Assembly (NCBI RefSeq): GCF_013364275.1
Contig: NZ_CP054932.1
Location: forward strand, 4,526,001-4,590,000
Direction: 5' to 3'
Origin: Actinomadura sp. NAK00032
GTDB taxonomy: Bacteria > Actinomycetota > Actinomycetes > Streptosporangiales > Streptosporangiaceae
Length of the DNA: 64,000 nt
This document shows positions 1 to 7,850 of this stretch, piece after piece (within the stretch, counting starts at the first letter, position 1; each line of letters opens with the position of its first letter). The notes under the pieces were generated by a model, which worked only from the letters and a program-made list of their open reading frames with translations, did no database searches and was not told the DNA's origin. A program made the position numbers and the translations under genes.

Positions 1-352
1 CGCCGACGGGCAGCTCGCCGATGCGCCGCAGCAGCGCGGGGGAGCGGCGGGCCGCCCGCTCGGCGGCGTCCAGCACCCGCAGCAGGGCGCCGGCGGCCGG
101 CCCGTCGTCGGGGCCGGCGGCGTCCATCGCGGCGGCGACCTCCTCGGTGATCCGGTCGACGACGCCCACCAGCAGCCGCTCGCGGGAGGAGAAGTGGGCG
201 TAGACGGTCTGGCGCGTCACGCCCGCCGCCGCGGCGACCGCCTCCAGGCTCGCGTCGGGCCGCTCGTCCAGGACCCGGACGGCGGCGTCCAGGATGGCGG
301 CCCTGCTGCGGCGCGCGTCGGCGCGGCGGCGGGGAACCGGAGAAGCACTCAT
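1..352 (-). CDS. TetR-family regulator (3' part outside window)
   Basis: N-terminal 117 residues of a TetR repressor, running off the left edge. The helix-turn-helix is clear at about residues 34-58, with the pattern SLEAVAAAAGVTRQTVYAHF followed by SSRERLL. The ligand-binding part begins but is incomplete. The start is the ATG at 350-352. It is divergent from a SnoaL-like gene, and a perfect inverted repeat at 389-405 lies between them, so it probably represses the neighbouring SnoaL-HMA pair and itself. Family certain, ligand unknown. Confidence 0.9.
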   Translation of the reverse strand, partial: MSASPVPRRRADARRSRAAILDAAVRVLDERPDASLEAVAAAAGVTRQTVYAHFSSRERLLVGVVDRITEEVAAAMDAAGPDDGPAAGALLRVLDAAERAARRSPALLRRIGELPVG

Positions 353-388
353 CTCTTACACCTTGTCAGAATTATCGGGGCATGTATA

Positions 389-405
389 TCTTACAGCGCG
401 TAAGA
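389..405. promoter_or_regulatory. Probable TetR operator
   Basis: TCTTAC-AGCGC-GTAAGA, a perfect 6-bp inverted repeat with a 5-bp spacer, lies in the divergent gap between the TetR gene and the SnoaL-like gene. Its position argues for the downstream start at 433, because an upstream ATG at 382 would place the operator inside the gene. The same half-sites recur at 5644-5657. Confidence 0.6.
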
Positions 406-432
406 GTTATCGATCCCGACCAGCGGAGCACC

Positions 433-837
433 ATGCGCGCACTCGCCGGCACCGACCCCGAGCGGTTCATCGCCGACTTCTTCACCTCCTTCAACCGGGA
501 GCTGCTGGACACCGACGACGATCCGGCGGCGATCGTCGACCGCTACCACACCCCCGACATCGTCCAGGTCGCCGACGGCCACCGGATGGACCGCGACACC
601 CTCATCGCCCACACCCGGCCCGTCCGCAAGAACCGGCCCGAAGGCCGCGTGGACGTGCACGACGCCATCGCCGACGGCGACCGGATCGCCGCCCGCTACA
701 CCCTGCACGTCCGCCGGCGCGGCAAGGAACTGCGGATCGAGGTCTGCTTCTTCGGCCGCTTCGCCGACGACGGGCGGATGCGCGCCGCGCACATGCTCAC
801 CCGCACCGTCCCCGCCGACCGGGGGGAACCGGCATGA
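433..837 (+). CDS. SnoaL-like/NTF2-like polyketide-cyclase-fold protein
   Basis: A 134-residue protein of NTF2-like size. It opens with FIADFFTSFNRELLDTDD and continues with alternating strands such as GDRIAARYTLHV and IEVCFFGRF, the cone-shaped alpha/beta barrel pattern of SnoaL-like proteins. These bind or isomerise small hydrophobic molecules; no specific reaction can be assigned. The start at 433 is preferred over an in-frame ATG at 382 because the operator lies between them and a GGAG sits upstream. The stop overlaps the next gene (ATGA), so the two are co-translated. Confidence 0.75.
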   Translation: MRALAGTDPERFIADFFTSFNRELLDTDDDPAAIVDRYHTPDIVQVADGHRMDRDTLIAHTRPVRKNRPEGRVDVHDAIADGDRIAARYTLHVRRRGKELRIEVCFFGRFADDGRMRAAHMLTRTVPADRGEPA

Positions 838-1046
838 CCCGCTCCTACACCGTCGCCGGCATGGCCTGCGGGCACTGCGCCGCCGCCGTCACCGAGGAGA
901 TCGAGCGCATCGCCGGCGTCACCGCCGTGACGGTCGACGTCGCCGCCGGCCGGGTCACGGTGACCGGCGACGGGCCGCTCGACACCGCGGACGTCCGCAC
1001 CGCGGTCGAGGAGGCCGGCTACGAACTCCCCGGCGCCGACGCCTAG
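834..1046 (+). CDS. Heavy-metal-associated (HMA) domain metallochaperone, CopZ-like
   Basis: A 70-residue single-domain protein with the metal-binding motif GMACGHC at residues 9-15 and the ferredoxin-like beta-alpha-beta pattern that ends in VRTAVEEAGYEL. It is the usual size of CopZ-type copper chaperones, which carry Cu(I) in the cytoplasm to ATPases or repressors. The start overlaps the stop of the SnoaL-like gene by ATGA. The pairing with a SnoaL-like gene under TetR control is unusual; copper is the likely metal by family, but no copper ATPase is nearby. Confidence 0.88.
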   Translation: MTRSYTVAGMACGHCAAAVTEEIERIAGVTAVTVDVAAGRVTVTGDGPLDTADVRTAVEEAGYELPGADA

Positions 1047-1094
1047 ACGCGCCCCGGCCGCACGGCACCGGCGGAGCCCCGGCCGCAAAACCGG

Positions 1095-1124
1095 TTGAGC
1101 GTCCCGGCCGCGGCCCCGTAGGTT
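1095..1124 (+). promoter_or_regulatory. Candidate sigma-70-type promoter for the DUF1062 gene
   Basis: TTGAGC (1095-1100), an 18-bp spacer, then TAGGTT (1119-1124). It would give a leader of about 180 nt before the ATG at 1314. The leader holds an eight-codon open frame (GTG at 1165, stop at 1189-1191). Nothing else is recognised in 1047-1313. Confidence 0.35.
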
Positions 1125-1313
1125 GCCTGCGGCCCACCGCCGTGAGGACAAAGGACGACACCGCGTGACCCCGCCTGCTCTGCAGACCTGACACCTTCTT
1201 CCGCTCACCTGTAGCCGACGCTCCCGTCGGTTCCGCCGGGCTGCCCTCGCGCGCCCGGCCCTGCAGCGTCCGAGGCCGCGCGCAATCGGCCTCGTGTCAG
1301 GTCGAGAGAGCCC

Positions 1314-1874
1314 ATGTCCTCACAACCTCATACCGTGCTGCCCTGGATCGTCCGCCGGACCAGGCTGCCGCTGCTGTCGCTGCGGTGCCCCGGCTGCCGG
1401 TCGGAGTCGGCGACCGCCGGCGAGGGCAGGTTCCGCGTCAACGCCAACGGCAAGCTGCTGGACGTGTGGCTGCTGGTCCGCTGCGCGTCCTGCGACCGCA
1501 CGCGCAAGCTCACCGTGCACGAGCGGGCCCCGGTCGCCTCCTTCGCGGCGGCCGACCTGCGCGGCTACCGCGCCAACGATCCGGACCTGGTGGCGTCCAC
1601 GCTGCTGGACCCGCTGCTGGCCCGCCGCAACCGCTTCACCCTGGACTGGACGGGCGCCTGGCGGCTGCACACCCCACCGGAGCGGCCCGACGAGGCGTGG
1701 CCGCTCCGGGTGCGGGTCGCCTTGGAGGACCCGGTGCCGGTGCGGCCGGAACGGCTCATCGCCCGCGGGCTCGGCCTCAGCAGGAACGAGGTCCGGCGCC
1801 GGGTCAAGTGCGACGTCCCGCCGCGCCGTCCGACGAGTACGGGATTCACCTTCACCGTGCCGGCCGGAGACTAG
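1314..1874 (+). CDS. DUF1062 family protein
   Basis: A 186-residue protein matching the DUF1062 pattern. It has PWIVRRTRLPLLSLRCPGC, a paired CxxC zinc-ribbon-like half (CPGC near residue 27), FRVNANGKLLDVWLLVRCASC with the second CxxC, then RANDPDLVASTLLDPLLARRN. The two cysteine pairs suggest a structural zinc. Function is unknown for the family. It is monocistronic between a candidate promoter at 1095 and a strong hairpin terminator at 1882. Confidence 0.8.
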   Translation: MSSQPHTVLPWIVRRTRLPLLSLRCPGCRSESATAGEGRFRVNANGKLLDVWLLVRCASCDRTRKLTVHERAPVASFAAADLRGYRANDPDLVASTLLDPLLARRNRFTLDWTGAWRLHTPPERPDEAWPLRVRVALEDPVPVRPERLIARGLGLSRNEVRRRVKCDVPPRRPTSTGFTFTVPAGD

Positions 1875-1881
1875 CGCGGCC

Positions 1882-1916
1882 GCGGCCGCGGCGGGCGACC
1901 GTCCCGCCGCGGCCGC
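1882..1916. terminator. Hairpin terminator between convergent DUF1062 and MerR genes
   Basis: A perfect 14-bp GC-only stem (1882-1895 with 1903-1916) and a 7-nt loop, with no T-tract, as is usual in high-GC actinomycetes. It lies just past the DUF1062 stop; the MerR gene ends beyond it on the other strand. Confidence 0.65.
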
Positions 1917-2006
1917 ACCACCGGCGGGCGCGGCCGACGCCCGCGCCCCGCACCACCAGAGGGGCCGGTCCCTGCTCCGGCGCCGCCGGCCCCGTGTCTT
2001 CGCCGG

Positions 2007-2474
2007 TCAGCGGGCCTCGCCCGTGACCGCGACCGGCCCCCGGCCGTCGGCGGGGGCGGCGTCCGCGACCACGCACCCGTCCTCGCGGAGGTGCTGCGGC
2101 ACGACTCCGCTCTCGGCCAGACGCCGGTAGTCGGGGCACTGGGTGAAGTCGTCGGCTCCGCACCGCATGAGGTGCTCGATGAGCGCCTTGGACGCCGCGA
2201 TCTCGTGAAGCCGCCGCTCCAGTTCCGCGTGGTGGCGCTCCAGCAGCGCCCGCCGCTCGGCCCGGCCCGAGACGGTGAGGACGTCGCGGATCTGCTCCAG
2301 GCTCATGCCCGCCGCCTTCGCGCGGATGATCGTCATCACCCGGACGACGTGGTCGCGGGTGTAGCGGCGGCGGCCGTTGACCCGGGCCGCCGGGGTCAGC
2401 AGGCCCATGGCCTCCCAGTGGCGCAGGACGTGCGCGGCGAGGCCGAACCGCTCGGCGAGCTCCCCGATCCGCAT
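2007..2474 (-). CDS. MerR-family transcriptional regulator
   Basis: A 155-residue regulator beginning MRIGELAERFGLAAHVLRHW, the MerR winged HTH, followed by a long dimerisation helix (about residues 75-110). It ends with a cysteine-containing segment (RCGADDFTQCPDY) common in actinobacterial MerR proteins and possibly a redox or ligand site. In-frame ATGs at 2492 and 2522 exist, but these would translate through the operator, so the start at 2474 is preferred. It is divergent from the oxidoreductase at 2555, whose promoter has the MerR-type 19-bp spacer. Confidence 0.88.
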   Translation of the reverse strand: MRIGELAERFGLAAHVLRHWEAMGLLTPAARVNGRRRYTRDHVVRVMTIIRAKAAGMSLEQIRDVLTVSGRAERRALLERHHAELERRLHEIAASKALIEHLMRCGADDFTQCPDYRRLAESGVVPQHLREDGCVVADAAPADGRGPVAVTGEAR

Positions 2475-2477
2475 CGA

Positions 2478-2532
2478 GTCACTTGACTTCATGTTGACAT
2501 TAACTTGCAGAATCGGCCGCACGTCAAGTGAC
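2478..2532. promoter_or_regulatory. MerR-type operator-promoter with outer 10-bp inverted repeats
   Basis: On the plus strand, TTGACT (2483-2488) and CAGAAT (2508-2513) are separated by 19 bp, the overlong spacer typical of MerR-activated promoters. An imperfect dyad (2486-2505, 7 of 9 pairs) fills the spacer. Outside it, GTCACTTGAC (2478-2487) and GTCAAGTGAC (2523-2532) form a perfect 10-bp inverted repeat. Confidence 0.6.
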
Positions 2533-2554
2533 GACCGATCAACGGAGGCAGGAG

Positions 2555-3499
2555 ATGTACGACGTCGCCATCGTGGGCGGGGGCCCGGCCGGTACGGCCG
2601 CCGCGCTGGCCCTCGGCCGGGTCCACCGCCCGGTGCTGCTGATCGACGGCGGGGAGGGCCGCAACGCCGCCGCCGACAACGTGCACAACTTCCTCACCCG
2701 GGACGGCACGCCCCCCGCGGAACTGCGGCGGCTCGCCCGCGAGGAACTGGCCGCCTACCCGGCCGTCCGGACGAGGACGGGGAACGTCGCCGGCGCCCGC
2801 CCGCTGGACGGGTCCGGCTTCCACCTGGAGCTGTCCGACGGCGGGACCGCGTCCGCGCGGCGCCTCCTGCTGGCCACCGGCCTGGCCGACGACATCCCCG
2901 GACCGCGCGGCGCCGAGGAGCTGTGGGGCCGCTCGGCGTTCCACTGCCCCTACTGCCACGGCTACGAACGCACCGGCGAACAGGTCGCCGTGCTCGGCGC
3001 GGGACCGGCCCGGATACGGCTGGCGCTGCAGTTGAGCCGCTTCGCCGGCGATGTCGCCCTGTGCACCGGAGGCGAGCCGCTCGACCCGGCGGCGCGGGCC
3101 GCGCTGCAAGAGCACGGTGTCGCCGTGCGCTGCGAGCCCGTCGCCCGCCTGGAGGGGACGGACGGCCGCCTGGAGCAGATCGTCTTCGACAACGGCACGT
3201 CCCTGGCCCGGCAGGCGGTGTTCGTCGTGAACGTGCCGCGCCAGCGCTCCGACCTGCCCGGCCGGCTCGGCTGCGCCGCCTTCGCCGACGGTTGCGTGGA
3301 GGTCGACGAGTTCGCCCGGACCAGCGTCCCCGGCGTGTACGCGGCCGGGGACATGGCGCGGCGGGCCGGTGTGCCGGTGCCGCTGGCCGCGGTCATCGCC
3401 GCGGCGGCGAGCGGCACCGTCGCCGCGGCCGTCCTCGACCAGGACCTGCTCAGCGCCGACTTCGGCCTGCCCGACCCCCTCGCGCGGGCAGGGAGCTGA
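2555..3499 (+). CDS. NAD(P)/FAD oxidoreductase, thioredoxin-reductase-like
   Basis: A 314-residue class II pyridine nucleotide-disulfide oxidoreductase of TrxB size. FAD-binding GGGPAG is near residue 8. The redox pair is HCPYCHGYE in the actinobacterial CPYC form. A second nucleotide-binding GAGPA lies mid-protein, and the FAD-closing VPGVYAAGDMAR is near the C-terminus. The ATG at 2555 follows GGAGGCAGGAG; an in-frame GTG at 2528 overlaps the operator. Divergent from and probably controlled by MerR, and 4 nt ahead of an exporter gene, so likely part of a stress-induced detoxification pair. The partner thiol is unknown. Confidence 0.9.
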   Translation: MYDVAIVGGGPAGTAAALALGRVHRPVLLIDGGEGRNAAADNVHNFLTRDGTPPAELRRLAREELAAYPAVRTRTGNVAGARPLDGSGFHLELSDGGTASARRLLLATGLADDIPGPRGAEELWGRSAFHCPYCHGYERTGEQVAVLGAGPARIRLALQLSRFAGDVALCTGGEPLDPAARAALQEHGVAVRCEPVARLEGTDGRLEQIVFDNGTSLARQAVFVVNVPRQRSDLPGRLGCAAFADGCVEVDEFARTSVPGVYAAGDMARRAGVPVPLAAVIAAAASGTVAAAVLDQDLLSADFGLPDPLARAGS

Positions 3500-3503
3500 A
3501 CCC

Positions 3504-4973
3504 ATGGTGTCCGCAGACTCCCCGAAGACCGCCTCCACCGCCCTGAACGAGCGCGGCGGCAACGTGCCGCTCGCCACGGCCGGCCTGCTGATCGGCATGC
3601 TGCTGTCGGTCCTGGACCAGACGGTGGTGGCCATCGCCCTGCCCGACATCGCCGCCGACCTGGGCGGCATGGACTCCATCGGCTGGATCGTCACCTCCTA
3701 CGTGCTGGCCTCCACCGCGACCGGCGCGCTCTACGGCCGCGTCAGCGACCGGTTCGGGCGGCGCCCGGTGTTCCTCACCGCCGTCGCCGCCTTCATCGCC
3801 GGCTCGGCGCTGTGCGGTCTGGCCCAGACCACCCCTCAGCTGATCGCCGCCAGGACCTTCCAGGGCATCGGAGCCGGAGCGCTGTTCGTGCTGCCCACGA
3901 TCGCGCTGTCGGAGCTGTACCCGCAGCGGCTGCGCGGCCGGGTCCAGGGCTACACCGGCGGCGTCTTCGCGCTGGCCAGCGTGGGCGGCCCGCTCGCCGG
4001 CGGCGCGATCACCGACGCCTGGGGGTGGCGCTGGATCTTCTACGTCAACCTGCCGCTCGGCCTGCTCGCCATGGGCGCCGCCGCGCTCGGGCTGCGGCTG
4101 CCCAGGCCGGGCGGCGGCGGCCGGGTCGACCTGCCCGGCGCGGCGCTGATCGCGGGCGCGGTGGTGAGCCTGCTGCTGGTGGCCGAATGGGGCGGCCGCA
4201 CCCATGCCTGGACGTCCCGGACGATCCTCGCCCTGATCGGCGCGGTGGCGGCGCTGGCGGTGCTCTTCGTGTGGCGGGAGGGCCGCGCGGCCGACCCGCT
4301 GCTGCCGCCGCGGCTGTTCGCCGACCCCGTCCTGCGCGTCGCGCTCCCCGCCACCGCGCTGCTCGGCGCGCTGCTCGGCGGCTCGATCGTCTACCTGCCC
4401 ACCTACCTGCAGGCCGCGTACGGGATGGGGGCCACCGAGGCGGGCCTGGCGCTCAACCCCTACGTCCTGACGTTCATGGCGGTGTCCTCGCTCGCCAGCG
4501 CCCGCATCGGCGCCGACGGCCGGTACAAGCCCTACCTGGTCGCCGGGTCGGCGGTCGCGGTGCTCGGGTTCGCCCTGCTGAGCCGCCTCACGCCCGGCAC
4601 CCCCTACGCCGTGCTGGCCGTGGAGATCGCGGTGCTGGGCCTCGGGTTCGGGCTGCTGATGCAGAACCTGGTGGTCGTGGCGCAGAACGCCGTCCCACCC
4701 GCGGACCTGGCCGCCGCCACCTCCGCCGCGGTGTCGGTCCGCGGGCTGGGCCTGTCGCTCGGCGTCTCGGTCTTCGGAACCCTCCTGGCCCGCGAGACGC
4801 AGGGCCGCGCCCCGGGCCCGGAGACGACCACCGCCGCCATCCCGGACGTCCTGCTCTGGGGCGCCCCGGCCGCCGCCGTCCTGCTGGCACTGACGGCCCT
4901 GCTGCCCCGCAGGCTCCAACACCCCTCCGCGACACAGCAGGCAGCCAGAACACCCGCCGACACGGCACCGTGA
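3504..4973 (+). CDS. MFS drug-resistance transporter, DHA2 (EmrB/QacA) type
   Basis: A 489-residue inner-membrane exporter, the usual length for 14-helix DHA2 proteins. Helix 1 carries DQTVVAIALPDI, the loop 2-3 motif is GRVSDRFGRRP, and helix 5 has the exporter-type G-rich pattern ASVGGPLAGGAITD. It expels hydrophobic cations or antibiotics using the proton gradient. It starts 4 nt after the oxidoreductase stop with GGGAG upstream, so it shares the MerR-type promoter. Confidence 0.92.
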   Translation: MVSADSPKTASTALNERGGNVPLATAGLLIGMLLSVLDQTVVAIALPDIAADLGGMDSIGWIVTSYVLASTATGALYGRVSDRFGRRPVFLTAVAAFIAGSALCGLAQTTPQLIAARTFQGIGAGALFVLPTIALSELYPQRLRGRVQGYTGGVFALASVGGPLAGGAITDAWGWRWIFYVNLPLGLLAMGAAALGLRLPRPGGGGRVDLPGAALIAGAVVSLLLVAEWGGRTHAWTSRTILALIGAVAALAVLFVWREGRAADPLLPPRLFADPVLRVALPATALLGALLGGSIVYLPTYLQAAYGMGATEAGLALNPYVLTFMAVSSLASARIGADGRYKPYLVAGSAVAVLGFALLSRLTPGTPYAVLAVEIAVLGLGFGLLMQNLVVVAQNAVPPADLAAATSAAVSVRGLGLSLGVSVFGTLLARETQGRAPGPETTTAAIPDVLLWGAPAAAVLLALTALLPRRLQHPSATQQAARTPADTAP

Positions 4974-5004
4974 TCTCCGAGCACCCGAAGCAGGACTGAT
5001 CCTT

Positions 5005-5048
5005 CCGGAGGCACCCGCCGCGACCGAGGCCGCGGCGGGTGCCTCCGG
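5005..5048. terminator. Bidirectional hairpin terminator
   Basis: A perfect 18-bp stem (5005-5022 with 5031-5048) and an 8-nt loop between the convergent MFS and MarR genes. Confidence 0.8.
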
Positions 5049-5110
5049 CCCGTTCTTCAGGGCGTGAAGACGGTGAATCCTGCTTCCCGTCCCAGCGCGA
5101 GCCCGCTCGT

Positions 5111-5611
5111 TCAGGTGAGGGAGGTGTCGCCGAGCGACTGCAGCAGGGTGCGCAGCGCGTCGGCCAGACCGTCCGCTTGGTCGCGGTCGAGGGCCTGGAG
5201 CAGGCGTGCCTCGTTGGCGATGTGCAGGGCGAACAGGCCGTCGATGGTCTGGCGGCCGTGGGGAGTGAGCCGGATCCGCACCGTGCGGCGGTCGACGGGA
5301 TCGGGGACCCGTTCGACGAGGTCCTTGGCCACCATGCGGTCGATGCGCTTGGTGACGGCGCCCGAGGTGACCATGGACGCCTTGACGAGCCGGCCCGGGG
5401 TCAGTTCGCAGGGCTCGCCCGAACGCCGCAGCGTGGTCAGAACGTCGGCCTCGCTGCTGTCCAGACCGTGCCGGCGGAAGAAGTCCTGGATCTCCGCCTC
5501 CAGCAGCCGGGCGAGCCGCTGGATCCGGCCCACCACCCCCACCGGCCATACGTCCACGTCGGGACGCTCCCGGCGCCAGGCGTCCATCACCGCGTCCACG
5601 GCGTCACCCAT
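5111..5611 (-). CDS. MarR-family transcriptional regulator
   Basis: A 166-residue MarR protein with winged HTH LVKASMVTSGAVTKRIDRMV and the wing DPVDRRTVRIRLTPHG. The start at 5611 has AGGAGGGG eight bases upstream. Divergent from a SnoaL-like gene with two perfect palindromes between them, so it probably represses that gene and itself. Family certain; the inducing ligand is unknown. Confidence 0.92.
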   Translation of the reverse strand: MGDAVDAVMDAWRRERPDVDVWPVGVVGRIQRLARLLEAEIQDFFRRHGLDSSEADVLTTLRRSGEPCELTPGRLVKASMVTSGAVTKRIDRMVAKDLVERVPDPVDRRTVRIRLTPHGRQTIDGLFALHIANEARLLQALDRDQADGLADALRTLLQSLGDTSLT

Positions 5612-5623
5612 CCCGCACCCCTC

Positions 5624-5657
5624 CTGCTAATCTCTTAGCAGTATCTTACCAGTAAGA
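5624..5657. promoter_or_regulatory. Two adjacent MarR operator palindromes
   Basis: CTGCTAA-TCTC-TTAGCAG (5624-5641) and TCTTAC-CA-GTAAGA (5644-5657) are both perfect inverted repeats in the divergent MarR/SnoaL gap. The second has the same half-site as the TetR-linked operator at 389 but a 2-bp rather than a 5-bp spacer. Confidence 0.6.
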
Positions 5658-5676
5658 GACGTGAGGGAAGGTGCCC

Positions 5677-6063
5677 ATGCGCAACATGGAAGCGGTCCGG
5701 GCCGCCTACCGGGCGTTCACGGACGGCGACCTCGACCGGTTCGTCGGGTCGCTCGACCCCGGCTTCGTCTCCCGGCAGTCGGAGGCGGCCCCCTGGCGCG
5801 GCACGTACCGGGGGCACGAAGGCGTGCGGGAGATGTTCGGCAAGGTCGCCGAACGCGCCGATGCCACCTACGAACCGGCCCAGTTCATCGAAGGCCGGGA
5901 GCACATCGTCGTCGTCGGCGACGCCCGCCTCACCCCTCGCGGCACCGGCACGGCGACCACCGTCCGGGAACTGCACGTCTGGCACGTCGAGGACGGCCGG
6001 CTGCTCGGCCTGGAGGTCTTCCTCAACGCCCCCGCACCGCTCCTGGCCGCGCTCGGGGCCTGA
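5677..6063 (+). CDS. SnoaL-like/NTF2-like protein
   Basis: A 128-residue NTF2-fold protein. It has the N-terminal helix pair AVRAAYRAFTDGDLDRFVGS, then WRGTYRGHEGVREMFGKVAE and strands ending in LHVWHVEDGRLLGLEVFLN, as in the nuclear transport factor 2 family. The ATG at 5677 is chosen over a GTG at 5671 because GAGGG lies about 8 nt upstream of it. Under probable MarR control and monocistronic. Substrate unknown. Confidence 0.82.
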   Translation: MRNMEAVRAAYRAFTDGDLDRFVGSLDPGFVSRQSEAAPWRGTYRGHEGVREMFGKVAERADATYEPAQFIEGREHIVVVGDARLTPRGTGTATTVRELHVWHVEDGRLLGLEVFLNAPAPLLAALGA

Positions 6064-6139
6064 GAAGGAGATGGCGTCGTCCTGCCCGGCCGGTTCGCGG
6101 TGAACTCGGCGGTCCCGGTGCGAATCGTGGAAGGGCGGC

Positions 6140-6170
6140 GGCCTCGCCGGCCGCTAGGGCCGGCGAGGCC
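6140..6170. terminator. Hairpin terminator
   Basis: A perfect 13-bp stem (6140-6152 with 6158-6170) and a 5-nt loop between the SnoaL-like gene and the end of the opposing sialidase-like gene. Confidence 0.75.
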
Positions 6171-6202
6171 GAGTCCCCGTGGGCAGGGGCGAGGTCCGCT
6201 CG

Positions 6203-7798
6203 TCAGCGGGCGGCGGGGGAGCGGAGGCCCAGTTCGGCGAGGACGGCCCAGCCGGCGGAGTGGGTGATGTCCACCCGGACGGCGTCGATCGGGGTGCCGG
6301 GGCCGACCCGGAACCAGGCGAGGCCGTCGCCGTAGCGGACGCGGTCGTCGAGGTCGCCGATGGTCCGCCAGGTGCCGTCCGGAGTGCGGACCTTGATCGT
6401 CGCCGCTTCGGCGTGGCCGGGCTTGAGGGCGACGCCGGCCTCCAGGACGCGGCGCGGCTCGTCGAAGGCGACGGTGTACCGGGCGGGTGCGGCGGCGGCC
6501 TTCCAGGCGGCGTCGTGGTAGCCGACCACGCCGTCGATCGCGCCGGCCGGGCCCACGTTCGGCCGGCCGGCGGCGGTGTACGTCAGGTCGGTGTCGATGG
6601 TGAGGCGGCCCGCGGCGTGCAGGGCGGCCAGGTCGACGCGGCGCGGGTCGGCGGGCTCGTCGCGGATGCCGGCGACGTCGACGAAGTCGCCGACCAGCCG
6701 CCTCTCGGCGGAGTCGAAGCCGAGGACGAGGACCCGGCCGGGACGGACCTCGGCGACGGCGGGGTTGGCCTGGTCGCCGGTCCCCGAGTCGTACACCAGT
6801 GCGCGCGGCGCGCCCGTCCACGGGCGGCCGGGGTCGCGCAGGACGGCTCCGACGGTGCCGCGCCGCTCGGTGAAGTGGCCGGACAGGTCGCCGTAGGCGA
6901 GGAAGACGTCGCCGTTGCGCAGGACCTCGGTGTGGGCCGAGGAGGTCACCAGGTCGATCTCGGCGGGGGCCGTCCAGGTGCGGCCGCCGTCGCGCGACCA
7001 GGACTCCTGGGAGTTGACGGCGCCCATCGTGGACGCCGCCGTGCCGACGCGCAGCAGGGCGTGGACCGTTCCGCCCGGCAGGACGGTGAGCACCGGCTCC
7101 TGGTAGTGGGTGCCCTGCGCGGACGCGATCAGCGACTCGGTGCCCGCGTGCCAGGACGCGCCGCCGTCCAGGCTGCGCACCACGGTGGCGCGCTGCCAGC
7201 GGTCGTCGGGGACGGTGCCGTAGAGCGGGACGATCAGCTCGCCGGAGGGCAGTTCCTTGATCTGCCCGTGGCTGGCCGCCCAGCCCAGCTCATAGGTGTC
7301 GACGATGTCGGACTCGCCGCTGAGCGAGGTCCCCACCGCGACCGGCTCCGACCAGGTCGCGCCGCCGTCGTCGCTGTGCCGGACGAACACCCCCATCGGC
7401 TCGGCCGGGGAGACCGAGTAGTCGATCTGGAACCAGCTGAGCAGCAGCCGGCCGGACCGCAGCTGCGTGATCATCGGGTCGCGGTCGTCGTAGGGGGAGT
7501 CGTGCACGGTCCGCGGCGCCGACCAGGTGCGGCCGCCGTCCCCGCCGGCCAGCATCAGCAGCCGGCCGTCCTGCCCGGTGTGGCCGGCGCCCTCGCGCGC
7601 CACCGCCAGCAGGGACCCGTCGTTCAGCCGCTCCATGTTCGGGAAATGCAGTTTCTTGCCCGGGGCGGCCTGGGCCACGATCACGTCGGGCCGGTCCGGA
7701 GACGAGGGAATGGACGGTGCCGCGTTCGCCACGGCCCCGGAAAACCCGAGAGTGAGCAGCGCGGTCAGGGCGATGGCGGTACTTCGACGGAGTCGCAT
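6203..7798 (-). CDS. Secreted sialidase-like (BNR repeat) protein with C-terminal discoidin-like domain
   Basis: A 531-residue exported protein. The signal peptide spans residues 1-26 (MRLRRS, a hydrophobic core, then AVANA). A six-bladed propeller follows with Asp-box motifs GGDGGRTW, SDDGGATW, SLDGGASW and SRDGGRTW. The last 150 residues (PAGAIDGVV, then VALKPGHAEAATIKV) look like an F5/8 type C carbohydrate-binding domain. The FRIP arginine motif of true sialidases is not visible, so the sugar may not be sialic acid. An upstream in-frame ATG at 7831 lies in the promoter; transcription predicted from 7801 would be nearly leaderless. Paralogue of the gene at 22829. Confidence 0.85.
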   Translation of the reverse strand: MRLRRSTAIALTALLTLGFSGAVANAAPSIPSSPDRPDVIVAQAAPGKKLHFPNMERLNDGSLLAVAREGAGHTGQDGRLLMLAGGDGGRTWSAPRTVHDSPYDDRDPMITQLRSGRLLLSWFQIDYSVSPAEPMGVFVRHSDDGGATWSEPVAVGTSLSGESDIVDTYELGWAASHGQIKELPSGELIVPLYGTVPDDRWQRATVVRSLDGGASWHAGTESLIASAQGTHYQEPVLTVLPGGTVHALLRVGTAASTMGAVNSQESWSRDGGRTWTAPAEIDLVTSSAHTEVLRNGDVFLAYGDLSGHFTERRGTVGAVLRDPGRPWTGAPRALVYDSGTGDQANPAVAEVRPGRVLVLGFDSAERRLVGDFVDVAGIRDEPADPRRVDLAALHAAGRLTIDTDLTYTAAGRPNVGPAGAIDGVVGYHDAAWKAAAAPARYTVAFDEPRRVLEAGVALKPGHAEAATIKVRTPDGTWRTIGDLDDRVRYGDGLAWFRVGPGTPIDAVRVDITHSAGWAVLAELGLRSPAAR

Positions 7799-7807
7799 AC
7801 TTCCGGG

Positions 7808-7836
7808 ATGCAACACGGAATACCATTCCATGTCAA
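7808..7836 (-). promoter_or_regulatory. Promoter of sialidase-like gene 1 with IclR-type operator in the spacer
   Basis: On the minus strand, TTGACA (7831-7836), 17 bp, TTGCAT (7808-7813). The spacer holds TGGAATGGTATTCCG (7816-7830), a near-perfect TGGAAN5TTCCA site. Binding would block both promoter elements. Confidence 0.65.
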
Positions 7837-7850
7837 CGCTCGAACGGCGC

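Noticed and set aside
2489..5549. Very long open frames antisense to the oxidoreductase and MFS genes
   Set aside because: Arginine/glycine/proline-rich products without motifs; a by-product of high GC third positions in the real genes.
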